Source of the DNA: Nonomuraea glycinis | GTDB lineage: Bacteria > Actinomycetota > Actinomycetes > Streptosporangiales > Streptosporangiaceae | Direction: 5' to 3' | Assembly (NCBI RefSeq): GCF_014646515.1 | Contig: NZ_BMNK01000002.1 | Location: forward strand, 641,343-705,342 | Length of the DNA stretch: 64,000 nt | Shown here: positions 16,598 through 25,563 of the stretch, piece by piece | Layout of the letters: every line of letters starts with the position of its first letter | How positions within the stretch are numbered: position 1 is the first letter of the stretch | The notes under the pieces: model-generated | Databases searched by the model: none | What the model saw: the letters and a program-made list of their open reading frames with translations, nothing else | What the model was told of the DNA's origin: nothing | Program-made: the position numbers and the translations under genes

Positions 16598-16626
16598 TTG
16601 ACGGGGTTGTCATCGCGAATTTACGT
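16598..16626 (+). promoter_or_regulatory. Candidate promoter of the mannoside operon
   Basis: TTGACG (16598-16603), 17 bases, TTACGT (16621-16626). The -35 is good and the -10 weak. It would leave a leader of about 175 bases containing the operator at 16671. The rest of the 319-base gap 16490-16808 holds no gene. Confidence 0.35.
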
Positions 16627-16670
16627 TCTCGGTACTTATCCGGTTCAGCGCGGTTCTGCCCGGTAGTGCA

Positions 16671-16684
16671 TGAGAGCGCTCCCA
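16671..16684. promoter_or_regulatory. LacI-type operator (CelR/CebR-like box)
   Basis: TGAGAGCGCTCCCA differs at one base from TGGGAGCGCTCCCA, the known CebR/CelR cellobiose operator of actinomycetes. It lies upstream of the mannoside operon and opposite a LacI gene. The GAGCGCTC core recurs at 57266 and 57355. Confidence 0.6.
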
Positions 16685-16808
16685 AGCCTCTCCGTACCCG
16701 CCGATCAGGGCGCTGACCAGGCACGACGGCGGCGTAAGTCCCGGGCCGCCGACTTCGGGGTTGGACACATGGTCGACCTCCGCTTCGGTGGGGGAAGGAG
16801 AAACGCAC

Positions 16809-18566
16809 ATGCAGACCCGGGCACGGATCCTGATACCGCTTCTCGCGGTGGGCATGGCCGCGACCGCCTGTTCGGGAGGCGGCGCGACGCCGGCTCCGCA
16901 AGCCTCACAGGCAGGCAGCGCCGCCCCCGCTCCACAGGGCAACACCGGCGCGCTCCCGCGCAACGAGACGCTGTACACCACGGGCACCCAGTGGGGCCCG
17001 CCCGCCAACTTCAACCCGATCCGCGAGTGGGACTCCGCCACCGGCACCAAGGGCCTGGTGTACGAGACGCTCTTCCACTACGACGCCAACGCGGCCAAGC
17101 TCACGCCGTGGATCGCCGAGAGCGGCAGCTGGACGGACGACACGACGTACGAGGTCAAGGTCCGCACGGGCGTCACCTGGGCGGACGGCAAGCCGCTGAC
17201 CGCCAAGGACGTCGCCTTCTCCTACAGCCTGGGCAAGATGGAGACGGTCCCCTACCACAACATCTGGGACTGGCTGAAGACGGTCGAGGCGGTCGACGAC
17301 CAGACGGTCCGCTTCTCGTTCTCCCAGGCCAACTACCAGGAATGGGACTTCAACCTGTACGGCCGGGTCATCGTGCCCGAGCACATCTGGAGCGGCCGGT
17401 CCGAGGAGGACGTGCTGAACGGGGTCAACGAGAACCCCATCGGCAGCGGCGCGTACAAGTACCAGAGCCACGACCAGGACCGCGTGGTCTGGGTCAAGCG
17501 CGACGACTGGTGGGGCAAGACGGTGCTCAACATGGAGCCCAAGCCCAAGTACATCGTCGACGTCGCCACGCCCAGCAACGAGGTGGCCATGGGCCTTCTG
17601 CTGCAGAAGGGCATGGACATGAGCAACAACTTCATGCCCGGCGTGGCCAACCTGGTCAAGGGCAACTTCGGCATCACCACGTTCTACAACGAGCCCCCGT
17701 ACATGCTGTCGGCGAACACCGCCTGGCTGGTGCCCAACACCACCAAGAAGCCGATGAACGACCCGGCCTTCCGCAGGGCGCTGGCCGCCTCCGTGGACGT
17801 CAAGAAGATCGTCGAAGGCGTGTACGGCAACCTGGTCAAGGCCGCCAGCCCGACGGGCCTGCTGCCGCAGTGGGACCAGTTCGTCGACCAGGGCGTGGTG
17901 AGCTCCGACGGCTTCACCTTCGACACCGCCAAGGCCAAGAAGACGCTGGCCGACGCCGGTTACAAGGACACCGACGGCGACGGGCTGGTGGAGAACAAGG
18001 ACGGCTCGAAGATCAGCCTGAAGCTGGAGGTGCCGGCGGGCTGGACGGACTGGATGGAGGCGGCCCGGGTGATCTCCAGCAGCGCCAAGGCGGCCGGCAT
18101 CGACGTCAATCCGGAGTTCCCCGACTTCAACGCGCTCGTCGAGAACCGCAGCAAGGGCAACTTCGACCTGATCGTCAACAACGAGCGCCAGCTGTCCAGC
18201 AGCCCGTGGACCTATTACGACTATCTGTTCCAGCTGCCGATCCGCAAGGCGCAGAACACCGTCAACTTCGGCCGCTACGAGAACAAGAAGGCGTGGGAGC
18301 TGGTCCAGAAACTGGACCAGGTCAAGACCGACGACATCGAGGGCATGAAGTCCGTCATCTCCGACCTGCAGAAGATCCACCTGGACGAGATGCCGAACAT
18401 CCCGCTCTGGTACAACGGCCTGTGGGCCCAGTCCAGCAACGGCGTGTGGAAGAACTGGCCCTCCTCGGCGCCGGGAGCGCCCAAGACGGCGCCCGTTATG
18501 TGGCGTAACTGGCTCGAACTGGGCGGATTCGAGACGCTCACCCAGCTCCAGCCCGTAGCCGGCTGA
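16809..18566 (+). CDS. ABC importer solute-binding lipoprotein (family 5)
   Basis: This 585-residue lipoprotein has a signal peptide and lipobox ending MAATAC (Cys about 21), then a family 5 (oligopeptide/oligosaccharide) binding fold: WADGKPLTAKDVAFSY, NPIGSGAY and LPQWDQF-type segments. Family 5 proteins in glycan loci bind cello- or manno-oligosaccharides. The ATG at 16809 has GGAAGGAG upstream. It heads an operon ending in beta-mannosidase, so beta-mannosides are the likely cargo. A stable hairpin after its stop may raise its expression over the permeases. Confidence 0.87.
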   Translation: MQTRARILIPLLAVGMAATACSGGGATPAPQASQAGSAAPAPQGNTGALPRNETLYTTGTQWGPPANFNPIREWDSATGTKGLVYETLFHYDANAAKLTPWIAESGSWTDDTTYEVKVRTGVTWADGKPLTAKDVAFSYSLGKMETVPYHNIWDWLKTVEAVDDQTVRFSFSQANYQEWDFNLYGRVIVPEHIWSGRSEEDVLNGVNENPIGSGAYKYQSHDQDRVVWVKRDDWWGKTVLNMEPKPKYIVDVATPSNEVAMGLLLQKGMDMSNNFMPGVANLVKGNFGITTFYNEPPYMLSANTAWLVPNTTKKPMNDPAFRRALAASVDVKKIVEGVYGNLVKAASPTGLLPQWDQFVDQGVVSSDGFTFDTAKAKKTLADAGYKDTDGDGLVENKDGSKISLKLEVPAGWTDWMEAARVISSSAKAAGIDVNPEFPDFNALVENRSKGNFDLIVNNERQLSSSPWTYYDYLFQLPIRKAQNTVNFGRYENKKAWELVQKLDQVKTDDIEGMKSVISDLQKIHLDEMPNIPLWYNGLWAQSSNGVWKNWPSSAPGAPKTAPVMWRNWLELGGFETLTQLQPVAG

Positions 18567-18582
18567 CCGGATGACCGTGCCT

Positions 18583-18608
18583 CCTCCGCCCGCTCACCCG
18601 GGCGGAGG
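18583..18608 (+). terminator. Intra-operon hairpin after the binding-protein gene
   Basis: CCTCCGCCCG-ctcacc-CGGGCGGAGG is a perfect 10-bp stem with a 6-base loop, 16 bases after the binding-protein stop and 21 bases before the permease GTG. It could stabilise the upstream mRNA or attenuate transcription. Confidence 0.55.
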
Positions 18609-18629
18609 GGGCCCTTGGGGAGACCTCAC

Positions 18630-19625
18630 GTGCGTCGATACTTCGGCAGGAAACTGCTCATCTACGGGCTGACCTTCGTGGTCGCCGTCACGGTCAACTG
18701 GATGATCCCGCGCTTCATGCCCGGCGACCCGGTCGCGAGCATGCTGGCCAGGGCCCGCGTGTCGCAGCCCGCGGCGGTCGAGGCCATGCGGACCTACTAC
18801 ACCAACCTGTTCGGCTTCGACCAGCCCATCTGGCAGCAGTACCTGAACTTCTGGGGCGCCCTGTTCCAGGGGGACTTCGGCATCAGCATCTGGGTGTTCC
18901 CGACGCCGGTGGCCGACGTCATCCTGGCCGCGGTGCCGTACACGCTGGCGTTGATGATCCCGTCGGTGCTGCTCAGCTACTGGGTCGGCAACCGGTTCGG
19001 CGCGTTCGCGGCGCGGCGCAAGCTGCTCGACAACACGGTCCTGCCGGTGGGCTACATCCTGACGGCGACGCCGTACATGTGGCTGGCGGTGATCCTGGCC
19101 TGGGGGCTGGGCGTGGTGGCCGGGTGGTTCCCGGTGGCCGGGGGCTACAGCTTCTCGCTGCAGCCGAGCTGGAGCTGGGAGTTCTTCCTCGACCTGCTGC
19201 ACCACTGGATACTGCCGTTCCTGTCGCTGTTCCTGGTGGCGCTCGGCGGGTGGGCGATCGGCATGCGCAACATGATCATCTATGAGCTGGAGTCGGACTA
19301 CTCCAACTACCTGTCGGCGCTCGGCGCGCCGTCGCGGCTGATCCGCCGCTACGCCTACCGCAACGCGATCCTGCCCCAGATCACCGGCCTGGCGCTGCAG
19401 CTCGGCGTGCTGGTGGCCGGGGCGCTGGTCACCGAGATCGTCTTCTCCTATCCGGGGCTCGGCAGCCTGATCCTCAAGGCCATCCAGAACCAGGACTTCT
19501 TCCTGCTGCAGGGCACGTTCATGTTCATCGTGATCGGGGTGCTGGTGGCGAACTTCCTCATCGACATCGTCTACGTGCTGATCGATCCCCGGACGCGGAC
19601 CGGAATGGCGGGTGCCCAGGCATGA
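18630..19625 (+). CDS. ABC importer permease 1 (DppB-like)
   Basis: This 331-residue membrane protein has six predicted helices, an N-terminal RRYFGRKLLIYGLTFVV helix, and the cytoplasmic EAA loop (SALGAPSRLIRRYAYRNAIL) that docks on the ATPase. It is the first membrane subunit of the oligopeptide-class importer. The GTG at 18630 lies eight bases after GGGGAG. The gene overlaps the second permease by 4 bases (ATGA). Confidence 0.87.
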   Translation: MRRYFGRKLLIYGLTFVVAVTVNWMIPRFMPGDPVASMLARARVSQPAAVEAMRTYYTNLFGFDQPIWQQYLNFWGALFQGDFGISIWVFPTPVADVILAAVPYTLALMIPSVLLSYWVGNRFGAFAARRKLLDNTVLPVGYILTATPYMWLAVILAWGLGVVAGWFPVAGGYSFSLQPSWSWEFFLDLLHHWILPFLSLFLVALGGWAIGMRNMIIYELESDYSNYLSALGAPSRLIRRYAYRNAILPQITGLALQLGVLVAGALVTEIVFSYPGLGSLILKAIQNQDFFLLQGTFMFIVIGVLVANFLIDIVYVLIDPRTRTGMAGAQA

Positions 19626-20506
19626 CCACGACGACGACCCTGCCCACCGAGGAGCGGGTGGTGCGCCGGGAGGCGCTGTACTTCGCGGTGCGCAACACCA
19701 AGCTCATGATCGGCTTCGGGATCGTGCTGTTCCTGCTGCTCGTGGGCATCTTCGGGCCGATCCTCGCGAACGTCGAGGATCCCAACGAGTACGTCGCGGC
19801 GGCCATGCTGCCGCCCTCGTCGGAGCACTGGTTCGGCACCACCACGTTCGGCCAGGACGTCTTCACCCAGTTCGTGTACGGCCTGCGCACCACGTTCGTG
19901 GCCGGGGCGCTGGGCGGCGGCATCGCGGCCGTCATCGCGATGGTGATCGGCTTCGTCGCCGGTTACCGGGGCGGCTGGGTGGACGAGATCCTCAACATGC
20001 TCACCAACGTCGTGCTGGTCATCCCGACGCTGGCCGTGCTGCTCATCATCAACGCCTACCTGGGCATCCGCAGCGTCGGCGTACAGGCGCTGTTCATCGG
20101 GCTGACCTCCTGGCCGTGGGCGGCGCGCTCGATCAGGGCGCAGACGTTCTCGCTGCGCAACCGCGAGTTCGTGGACCTGGCCAGGCTCAGCGGCATGACC
20201 ACCCGCAAGATCATCACGCGGGAGATCGCGCCGAACATGAGCTCCTACCTGTTCATGACCTTCATCCTGCTGTTCGGCGGTTCGATCCTGATCGCCTCCT
20301 CGCTCGACTTCATCGGGCTCGGGCCCACCGAAGGCGTCTCACTCGGCCTGATGCTGCAGAACTCCACCCAGTGGAGCGCGCTCCAGCTCGGCCTGTGGTG
20401 GTGGTTCGTCCCGCCGGGCGCCGGCATCACCGCCGTCGTCGGCGCCCTGTACGTCGCCAACGTCGGTCTCGACGAGGTCTTCAACCCGAAGCTGAGGGAG
20501 ACATGA
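19622..20506 (+). CDS. ABC importer permease 2 (DppC-like)
   Basis: This 294-residue membrane protein has the N-terminal extra helix typical of DppC/OppC (KLMIGFGIVLFLLLVGIFGP), five more helices and the EAA loop ARLSGMTTRKIITREIAPNM. It pairs with the preceding permease. Four-base overlaps with both neighbours show tight coupling. It contributes the second half of the translocation path for the glycan importer. Confidence 0.87.
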   Translation: MTTTTTLPTEERVVRREALYFAVRNTKLMIGFGIVLFLLLVGIFGPILANVEDPNEYVAAAMLPPSSEHWFGTTTFGQDVFTQFVYGLRTTFVAGALGGGIAAVIAMVIGFVAGYRGGWVDEILNMLTNVVLVIPTLAVLLIINAYLGIRSVGVQALFIGLTSWPWAARSIRAQTFSLRNREFVDLARLSGMTTRKIITREIAPNMSSYLFMTFILLFGGSILIASSLDFIGLGPTEGVSLGLMLQNSTQWSALQLGLWWWFVPPGAGITAVVGALYVANVGLDEVFNPKLRET

Positions 20507-21444
20507 GTCTGCGGGTCAATGATCTGAGGGTGCATTACCGCACCCTCAAGGGCGAGGTGAAGGCCCTGGACGGAGTCTCCTTCACCATGGCGGACGGGGA
20601 GATCCTCGGCCTCGCGGGCGAGTCCGGCTGCGGCAAGACCACCCTGGGCAAGAGTCTCATCCGGATGGACGGCCGGATGCGGCACGCCGGCGGGACGGTC
20701 GAGCTGGACGGCCGCAACCTGCCCGTGGGCGACGACCGGGCGATGAACGCGTTCCGCTTCCACGAGGTCTCGCTCATCCCGCAGTACTCGATGAGCGCCA
20801 TGAACCCGACCCGCCGGATCGGCAAGATGATCGGCGAGCTGCTCAGGTCGCGCGGCGTCACGCTCGACACCGCGGAGCTGCACCACCGCATCGACCTGGT
20901 CGGACTGCCGCGCGAGGTGCTGAGCCGCTACCCGATCGAGCTGTCCGGCGGCATGAAGCAGCGCATGGTCATGGTCATCTCCACGCTGCTCGACCCGTCG
21001 CTGCTCATCGCCGACGAGATCACCTCCGCACTGGACGTGTCCACGCAGAAGGCGGTCGTCAAGGCCATGCTCGGCTTCCGCGACAACGGCTTCGTCAAGA
21101 GCATGATCTTCATCACCCACGACCTGGCGCTCACCTCGAACCTCGCCGACACGGTCATGATCATGTACGCGGGCAAACTGGCCGAGAAGGCCCCTGCGGA
21201 CAAGGTCGTCAAAGCGCCGCGGCATCCGTACACGCAACTTCTGATCAACTCGCTGCCGGAGATCGGCGTCCGGTACGACCAGCGCAAGCTGGCCGGCATC
21301 CCCGGCAGCCCGCCGTCCCTGCTGAACCCGCCGAAGGGCTGCCGCTTCCGGGACCGATGCCCGATCGCGGGCGGGGAGTGCGCCGAGGAGCCGCCCGTGG
21401 CCGAGATCGAGCCTGACCACTTCGTCGCGTGCTGGAAGGCCTGA
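20503..21444 (+). CDS. ABC importer ATPase 1 (DppD-like)
   Basis: This 313-residue ATPase has Walker [10 protein letters not shown] (residues 40-48), a signature LSGGMKQR, Walker [13 protein letters not shown] and a switch His in [10 protein letters not shown]-terminal oligopeptide-type segment ([20 protein letters not shown]) includes Cys spaced as in family members that hold an Fe-S cluster. The ATG overlaps the permease stop by 4 bases. Confidence 0.88.
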   Translation: MSLRVNDLRVHYRTLKGEVKALDGVSFTMADGEILGLAGESGCGKTTLGKSLIRMDGRMRHAGGTVELDGRNLPVGDDRAMNAFRFHEVSLIPQYSMSAMNPTRRIGKMIGELLRSRGVTLDTAELHHRIDLVGLPREVLSRYPIELSGGMKQRMVMVISTLLDPSLLIADEITSALDVSTQKAVVKAMLGFRDNGFVKSMIFITHDLALTSNLADTVMIMYAGKLAEKAPADKVVKAPRHPYTQLLINSLPEIGVRYDQRKLAGIPGSPPSLLNPPKGCRFRDRCPIAGGECAEEPPVAEIEPDHFVACWKA

Positions 21445-22319
21445 TGCTGAAAGTCGACAACGTCACGAAGGTCTACAAGGTCGGGACCTTCGGCGGCCGG
21501 ACCATGACGGCCGTGGACACGGTGAGCTTCGACGTGCGGCCCGGCGAGGTCGTCTCCCTCATCGGGGAGAGCGGCAGCGGGAAGAGCACGATCGGCAAGA
21601 TGATCCTCGGCCTGACCCCGGTCACCAGCGGCTCGATCACCGTGGACGGCGTGCCGATCCAGCCGGGCAAGGACTACTACCGGACGGTCCAGGGCGTCTT
21701 CCAGGACCCGTTCAGCTGCTACAACCCGGTCTTCAAGGCCGACCGCGTCTTCGCGCTGATCAAGGAGAGCTACTACCCGTCGGTGCCGGACGCCGAGTGG
21801 ACCGAGCGGGTCCGCTCGGCCATCCAGGACGTACGGCTCAACCCGGACGAGGTGCTCGGCAAGTTCCCGCACCAGCTCAGCGGCGGGCAGTTGCAGCGGC
21901 TGCTCATCGCCAGGGCGCTGCTGCTGGACCTCAAGCTGCTGATCGCCGACGAGATCACCAGCATGCTCGACGCCTCCACCCGTATCGACGTGCTCAACCT
22001 GCTGGCCGAGCTTAAGGCGCGCGGCCTCGGCGTGCTGTACGTCACCCACGACCTGTCGCTCGGCCACTACCTGGCCGAGCGCACCGTCGTGCTGCGGCGT
22101 GGCACGATCGTCGAGATGGGCCTGACCTCGAAGGTCTTCGACGACCCCCTGCACCCCTACACCAGGCAGTTGTTGTCGGCCGTCCCCCGGCTGCACGCCC
22201 CGTGGGACGACATCGAGCCGCCGGCCACCTGCCTGTACCACGAGCGCGGGGGCGTCGGCGGGCTGCTGGAGGCCGATCCGGGACACTACGTGGCCTGTGC
22301 TCAGCTCAGTGACTGCTAA
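21444..22319 (+). CDS. ABC importer ATPase 2 (DppF-like)
   Basis: This 291-residue ATPase has Walker A GESGSGKST, signature LSGGQLQR, Walker [13 protein letters not shown] and TVHD-like YVTHDLSL. I use ATG 21444 (TGATG with the upstream stop), with GGAAGG four bases before it. Together with the first ATPase it forms the heterodimeric engine of the importer. The beta-mannosidase Shine-Dalgarno overlaps its stop codon, so translation continues through. Confidence 0.87.
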   Translation: MLKVDNVTKVYKVGTFGGRTMTAVDTVSFDVRPGEVVSLIGESGSGKSTIGKMILGLTPVTSGSITVDGVPIQPGKDYYRTVQGVFQDPFSCYNPVFKADRVFALIKESYYPSVPDAEWTERVRSAIQDVRLNPDEVLGKFPHQLSGGQLQRLLIARALLLDLKLLIADEITSMLDASTRIDVLNLLAELKARGLGVLYVTHDLSLGHYLAERTVVLRRGTIVEMGLTSKVFDDPLHPYTRQLLSAVPRLHAPWDDIEPPATCLYHERGGVGGLLEADPGHYVACAQLSDC

Positions 22320-22329
22320 GGAGACCTAC

Positions 22330-24744
22330 TTGAGCTCGTACCGACCGTTGCACGACGGCTGGATCCTGTCGGCCGTTCTATCGGCCGTTTCGTCGTCTGC
22401 CTCGTCGGTCGTCTCGCGGGACATCGAGACGCCAGCCACCGTGCCGGGTTGTGTGCACACCGACCTGCTGGCGGCGGGCCTCATCGACGACCCCTACCTG
22501 GACGACAACGAGAACCGGCTGGCCTGGATCGGCCGTACCGGCTGGTCCTACACCACCTCCTTCACCTGGTCCGGCGACGAGCACGAGCGCACTGACCTGG
22601 TGTGCGAGGGGCTGGACACGGTCGCCACGGTCACCCTGAACGGCGTGACCGTCGGGCGGACCGCCAACCAGCACCGTTCCTACCGGTTCCCGGTGCGGCA
22701 CCTGCTGCGCGAGGGCGCCAACACGCTCACCGTGACCTTCGACTCCGCCGTCGATTACGCCGAGGAGCAGCGCGCGGTGCTGGGCGAGCGGCCCGGCGCG
22801 TACGCGGCGCCGTACCCCTTCATTCGCAAGATGGCCTGCAACTTCGGCTGGGACTGGGGGCCCGCGCTGGTCACCGCCGGCATCTGGCGGCCCATCGGCC
22901 TGGAGAGCTGGAGCGGCGCCCGGCTGGCCGAGGTGCGCCCGCTCGTCCGGGTCGGCGACGGCGTGGGCACCGTCGACGTGCACGTCAAGGTCGAGCGCGC
23001 CACCGAGGCGCCGCTCACGCTGAGCGCCGAGGTGGCGGGCGTCACCGCCGAAGTACGGCTCGCCACCGGGCAGCGCGAGGCCGTCGTGTCGCTCTCCGTC
23101 CCGGACCCGGCGCTGTGGTGGCCTCGCGGGTACGGCGAGCAGCACCGCTACGAGCTGGCCGTGCGCCTCGGGGACTCGGCGTGGACCAGGAAGATCGGCT
23201 TCCGGTCGGTCGAGGTGGAGCGCGAGGCGTTCAAGCTGGTCGTCAACGGCGTGCCGGTGTTCGTGCGCGGCGTCAACTGGATCCCCGACGACTGCTTCCC
23301 CACCAGGGTCACCCGGGAGCGGCTGGCCGAGCGGTTCGCCCAGGCCACCGGCGCGGGCGTCAACCTGCTGCGCGTCTGGGGCGGCGGCCTGTACGAGAGC
23401 GAGGACTTCTACGACCTGGCCGGTGAGCTCGGCCTGATGGTCTGGCAGGACTTCCCGTTCGCGTGCGCGAGCTACCCGGAGGAGGAGCCGATCCGCTCCG
23501 AAGTGGTGGCCGAGGCCCGGGAGAACGTGGTCCGGCTCGCCCCGCACCCGAGCCTGATGCTGTGGTGCGGCAACAACGAGAACCTCGAAGGCCACGCCGA
23601 CTGGCAGTGGCAGGAGCGGCTCGACGGCCGGAGCTGGGGCGGCGGCTACTACTTCGACCTGCTGCCGTCGATCGTGGCCGAGCTCGACCCGACCCGCCCG
23701 TACATCCCCGGCAGCCCGTTCTCGGCCACGCCGGGGCAGCCGCCGCAGGACCCGGCCAGCGGCACGATCCACATCTGGGACGTGTGGAACCGCGAGGACT
23801 ACGGCCACTACGCCGCCTACACGCCGCGCTTCGTCGCCGAGTTCGGCTTCCAGGGGCCGCCCGCGTACTCCACGCTGCGCCGCGCCGTCAGCGGCGAGCT
23901 GGCCGCCGACGCGCCGCTGGTGCTGCACCACCAGAAGGCCGACGACGGCAACACCAAGCTGCTGCGCGGCCTCGGCGAGCACCTGCCGCAGCCGGGCACG
24001 TTCGACGACTGGCACTACCTGACCCAGCTCAACCAGGCCAGGGCGATGGCCTTCGGCGTGCAGCGGTTCCGCTCGCTCGCGCCTTTCTGCATGGGGACCA
24101 TCGTCTGGCAGCTCAACGACTGCTGGCCGGTCACCTCGTGGGCCGCCGTCGACGGCGACGGCAGACGCAAACCCCTCTGGTACGCGCTCCGGCACTCCTA
24201 CGCCGACCGGCTGCTGACCGTACAGGACGAGGAGGTGGCCGTGGTCAACGACAGCGACGAGCCGTGGCTGGGCGAGCTGGTCCTGACCCGGCAGAGCCTC
24301 ACCGGCCGGCCGCTGGCCAAGGAGTCCGTCCCGGTCGAGGCGGCCCCCAGGTCGGTGGCCAGGGTAGCGCTGCCCGCCACCGTCGGCGACCCCGACGACC
24401 CGGCCGCCGAGCTGCTGACCGTTCAGTTCGGGGATGAGCGCGTGGTGTCGTTCTTCGCCGAGGACACCGCCGTGGCCTTCGCCCCCGCCGACTACGACGC
24501 CCGCACCGAGCCCGCCGACGACGGCTACCGCGTCACCGTGACGGCCCGCACGCTCGTGCGCGAGCTGGCCCTGTTCCCGGACCGCCTGGACCCGGCGGCC
24601 TCGGTGGACGCCATGCTGGTGACCCTGCTGCCAGGCGAGGAAACCACCTTCCACATCACCACGGACCAGCCCCTCGACCCGCAGGCGCTCACCACCTACC
24701 CGGTGCTGCGCTGCGTCAACGAGGTACGCGAACACGCATCGTGA
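22330..24744 (+). CDS. GH2 beta-mannosidase
   Basis: This 804-residue intracellular glycoside hydrolase has the GH2 layout: jelly-roll N-domain, immunoglobulin-like domain, TIM barrel and C-terminal beta domains. The acid/base Glu is in CGNNENLEG (about residue 417) and the nucleophile Glu in FVAEFGFQG (about 504). NFGWDWGP near the N-terminus is characteristic of beta-mannosidases. No signal peptide is seen, matching hydrolysis after import. I choose TTG 22330 because AAGGAG lies six bases upstream and overlaps the ATPase stop. It releases mannose from imported manno-oligosaccharides. Confidence 0.87.
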   Translation: MSSYRPLHDGWILSAVLSAVSSSASSVVSRDIETPATVPGCVHTDLLAAGLIDDPYLDDNENRLAWIGRTGWSYTTSFTWSGDEHERTDLVCEGLDTVATVTLNGVTVGRTANQHRSYRFPVRHLLREGANTLTVTFDSAVDYAEEQRAVLGERPGAYAAPYPFIRKMACNFGWDWGPALVTAGIWRPIGLESWSGARLAEVRPLVRVGDGVGTVDVHVKVERATEAPLTLSAEVAGVTAEVRLATGQREAVVSLSVPDPALWWPRGYGEQHRYELAVRLGDSAWTRKIGFRSVEVEREAFKLVVNGVPVFVRGVNWIPDDCFPTRVTRERLAERFAQATGAGVNLLRVWGGGLYESEDFYDLAGELGLMVWQDFPFACASYPEEEPIRSEVVAEARENVVRLAPHPSLMLWCGNNENLEGHADWQWQERLDGRSWGGGYYFDLLPSIVAELDPTRPYIPGSPFSATPGQPPQDPASGTIHIWDVWNREDYGHYAAYTPRFVAEFGFQGPPAYSTLRRAVSGELAADAPLVLHHQKADDGNTKLLRGLGEHLPQPGTFDDWHYLTQLNQARAMAFGVQRFRSLAPFCMGTIVWQLNDCWPVTSWAAVDGDGRRKPLWYALRHSYADRLLTVQDEEVAVVNDSDEPWLGELVLTRQSLTGRPLAKESVPVEAAPRSVARVALPATVGDPDDPAAELLTVQFGDERVVSFFAEDTAVAFAPADYDARTEPADDGYRVTVTARTLVRELALFPDRLDPAASVDAMLVTLLPGEETTFHITTDQPLDPQALTTYPVLRCVNEVREHAS

Positions 24745-24773
24745 CCGAGCGCCGGTGGCGGTGCGGCCCGGGA

Positions 24774-25466
24774 TTATTGACGCTTGGCGGACGTCCCCGC
24801 TCCGGTCGCGGCCTCCTCAGCAGCGCGGTCGGCGCTCCAGATCATCGTCCGCTGGTGGACCCGCCGGCCGTTGTGCCGGAGGCCGGGCACCAGTGGTGCC
24901 GGGCCGTGCTCGACGAAGCCCATGCGCTCGAAGAACCGCACCGCCCGGGGGTTCTCGACCAGGGTCTGCAGGTGGCAGCCGGGAGATCCGGCCTTCCTGA
25001 GCCGGTCAAGCCACCGGCTCATCAGCCCGTCGGCGGCGCCGGTCCCTCGCGCCTCGGGTGCCACGTTGATGTGCAGGTGCGCGGGCCACCTGGCGTCGGC
25101 GAACTCGCCGACGCCGGGCTCCCTGCGGACCGCGGCCCACGCCAGATCGGCCAGGCTGCGCGCGAAGAAGGCCGCGGGCCTGGGTCGGAAGACCAGCCGG
25201 TAGGTCCGCATCGCCTTCTCCATGCGCTCGCCCTCCCCGGGGAACCTCGCACTATCGAGGCATCCCGTCAGGTAGCCCACCAGGGCGCCCCCGGCGACGG
25301 CGACGAAGAGCGAGTCCGGCTCCAGCTCCATGTAGGGGTCCAGGTAGACGGCCGCCTCCGAGTCCACGTGCCCCCACAGCGACGCCGTGGGAGCGCCCTC
25401 GCCCACGCGCTCGAACAGCTCGCGCAGCTCGGCGCGGTCGCTCGGTGCGAACGTACGGATCTCCAT
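24774..25466 (-). CDS. GNAT-family N-acetyltransferase
   Basis: This 230-residue protein has the GNAT fold: acetyl-CoA-binding motif A in LHINVAPEARGTGAADGLMS (R-x-x-G-x-G/A-like) and the C-terminal VENPRAVRFFERMGF. It acetylates an unknown amine. It is divergent from a TetR gene with a 97-base gap full of TGTAC repeats, so it is probably the TetR target. The 3' end converges on the beta-mannosidase gene. Confidence 0.82.
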   Translation of the reverse strand: MEIRTFAPSDRAELRELFERVGEGAPTASLWGHVDSEAAVYLDPYMELEPDSLFVAVAGGALVGYLTGCLDSARFPGEGERMEKAMRTYRLVFRPRPAAFFARSLADLAWAAVRREPGVGEFADARWPAHLHINVAPEARGTGAADGLMSRWLDRLRKAGSPGCHLQTLVENPRAVRFFERMGFVEHGPAPLVPGLRHNGRRVHQRTMIWSADRAAEEAATGAGTSAKRQ

Positions 25467-25483
25467 GACGCCTCCCTCATTCT

Positions 25484-25534
25484 GTACAGTCTACTCTGTA
25501 CGACATACACGATAGCTAGACTATATGACGTACA
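25484..25534. promoter_or_regulatory. TetR operator region with TGTAC repeats
   Basis: GTACAG-tctact-CTGTAC (25484-25501) is a perfect inverted repeat with a 6-base spacer. A further CGTACA at 25529-25534 mirrors TGTACG at 25497-25502. All lie between the divergent GNAT and TetR genes. Confidence 0.5.
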
Positions 25535-25563
25535 CAGATTCCGACCGCACGAGAGGACGTTCG

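Noticed and set aside
22378..24735. A 785-codon open frame antisense to the beta-mannosidase
   Set aside because: Low-complexity Gly/Arg/Val composition without domains. The plus-strand frame has all GH2 catalytic motifs.
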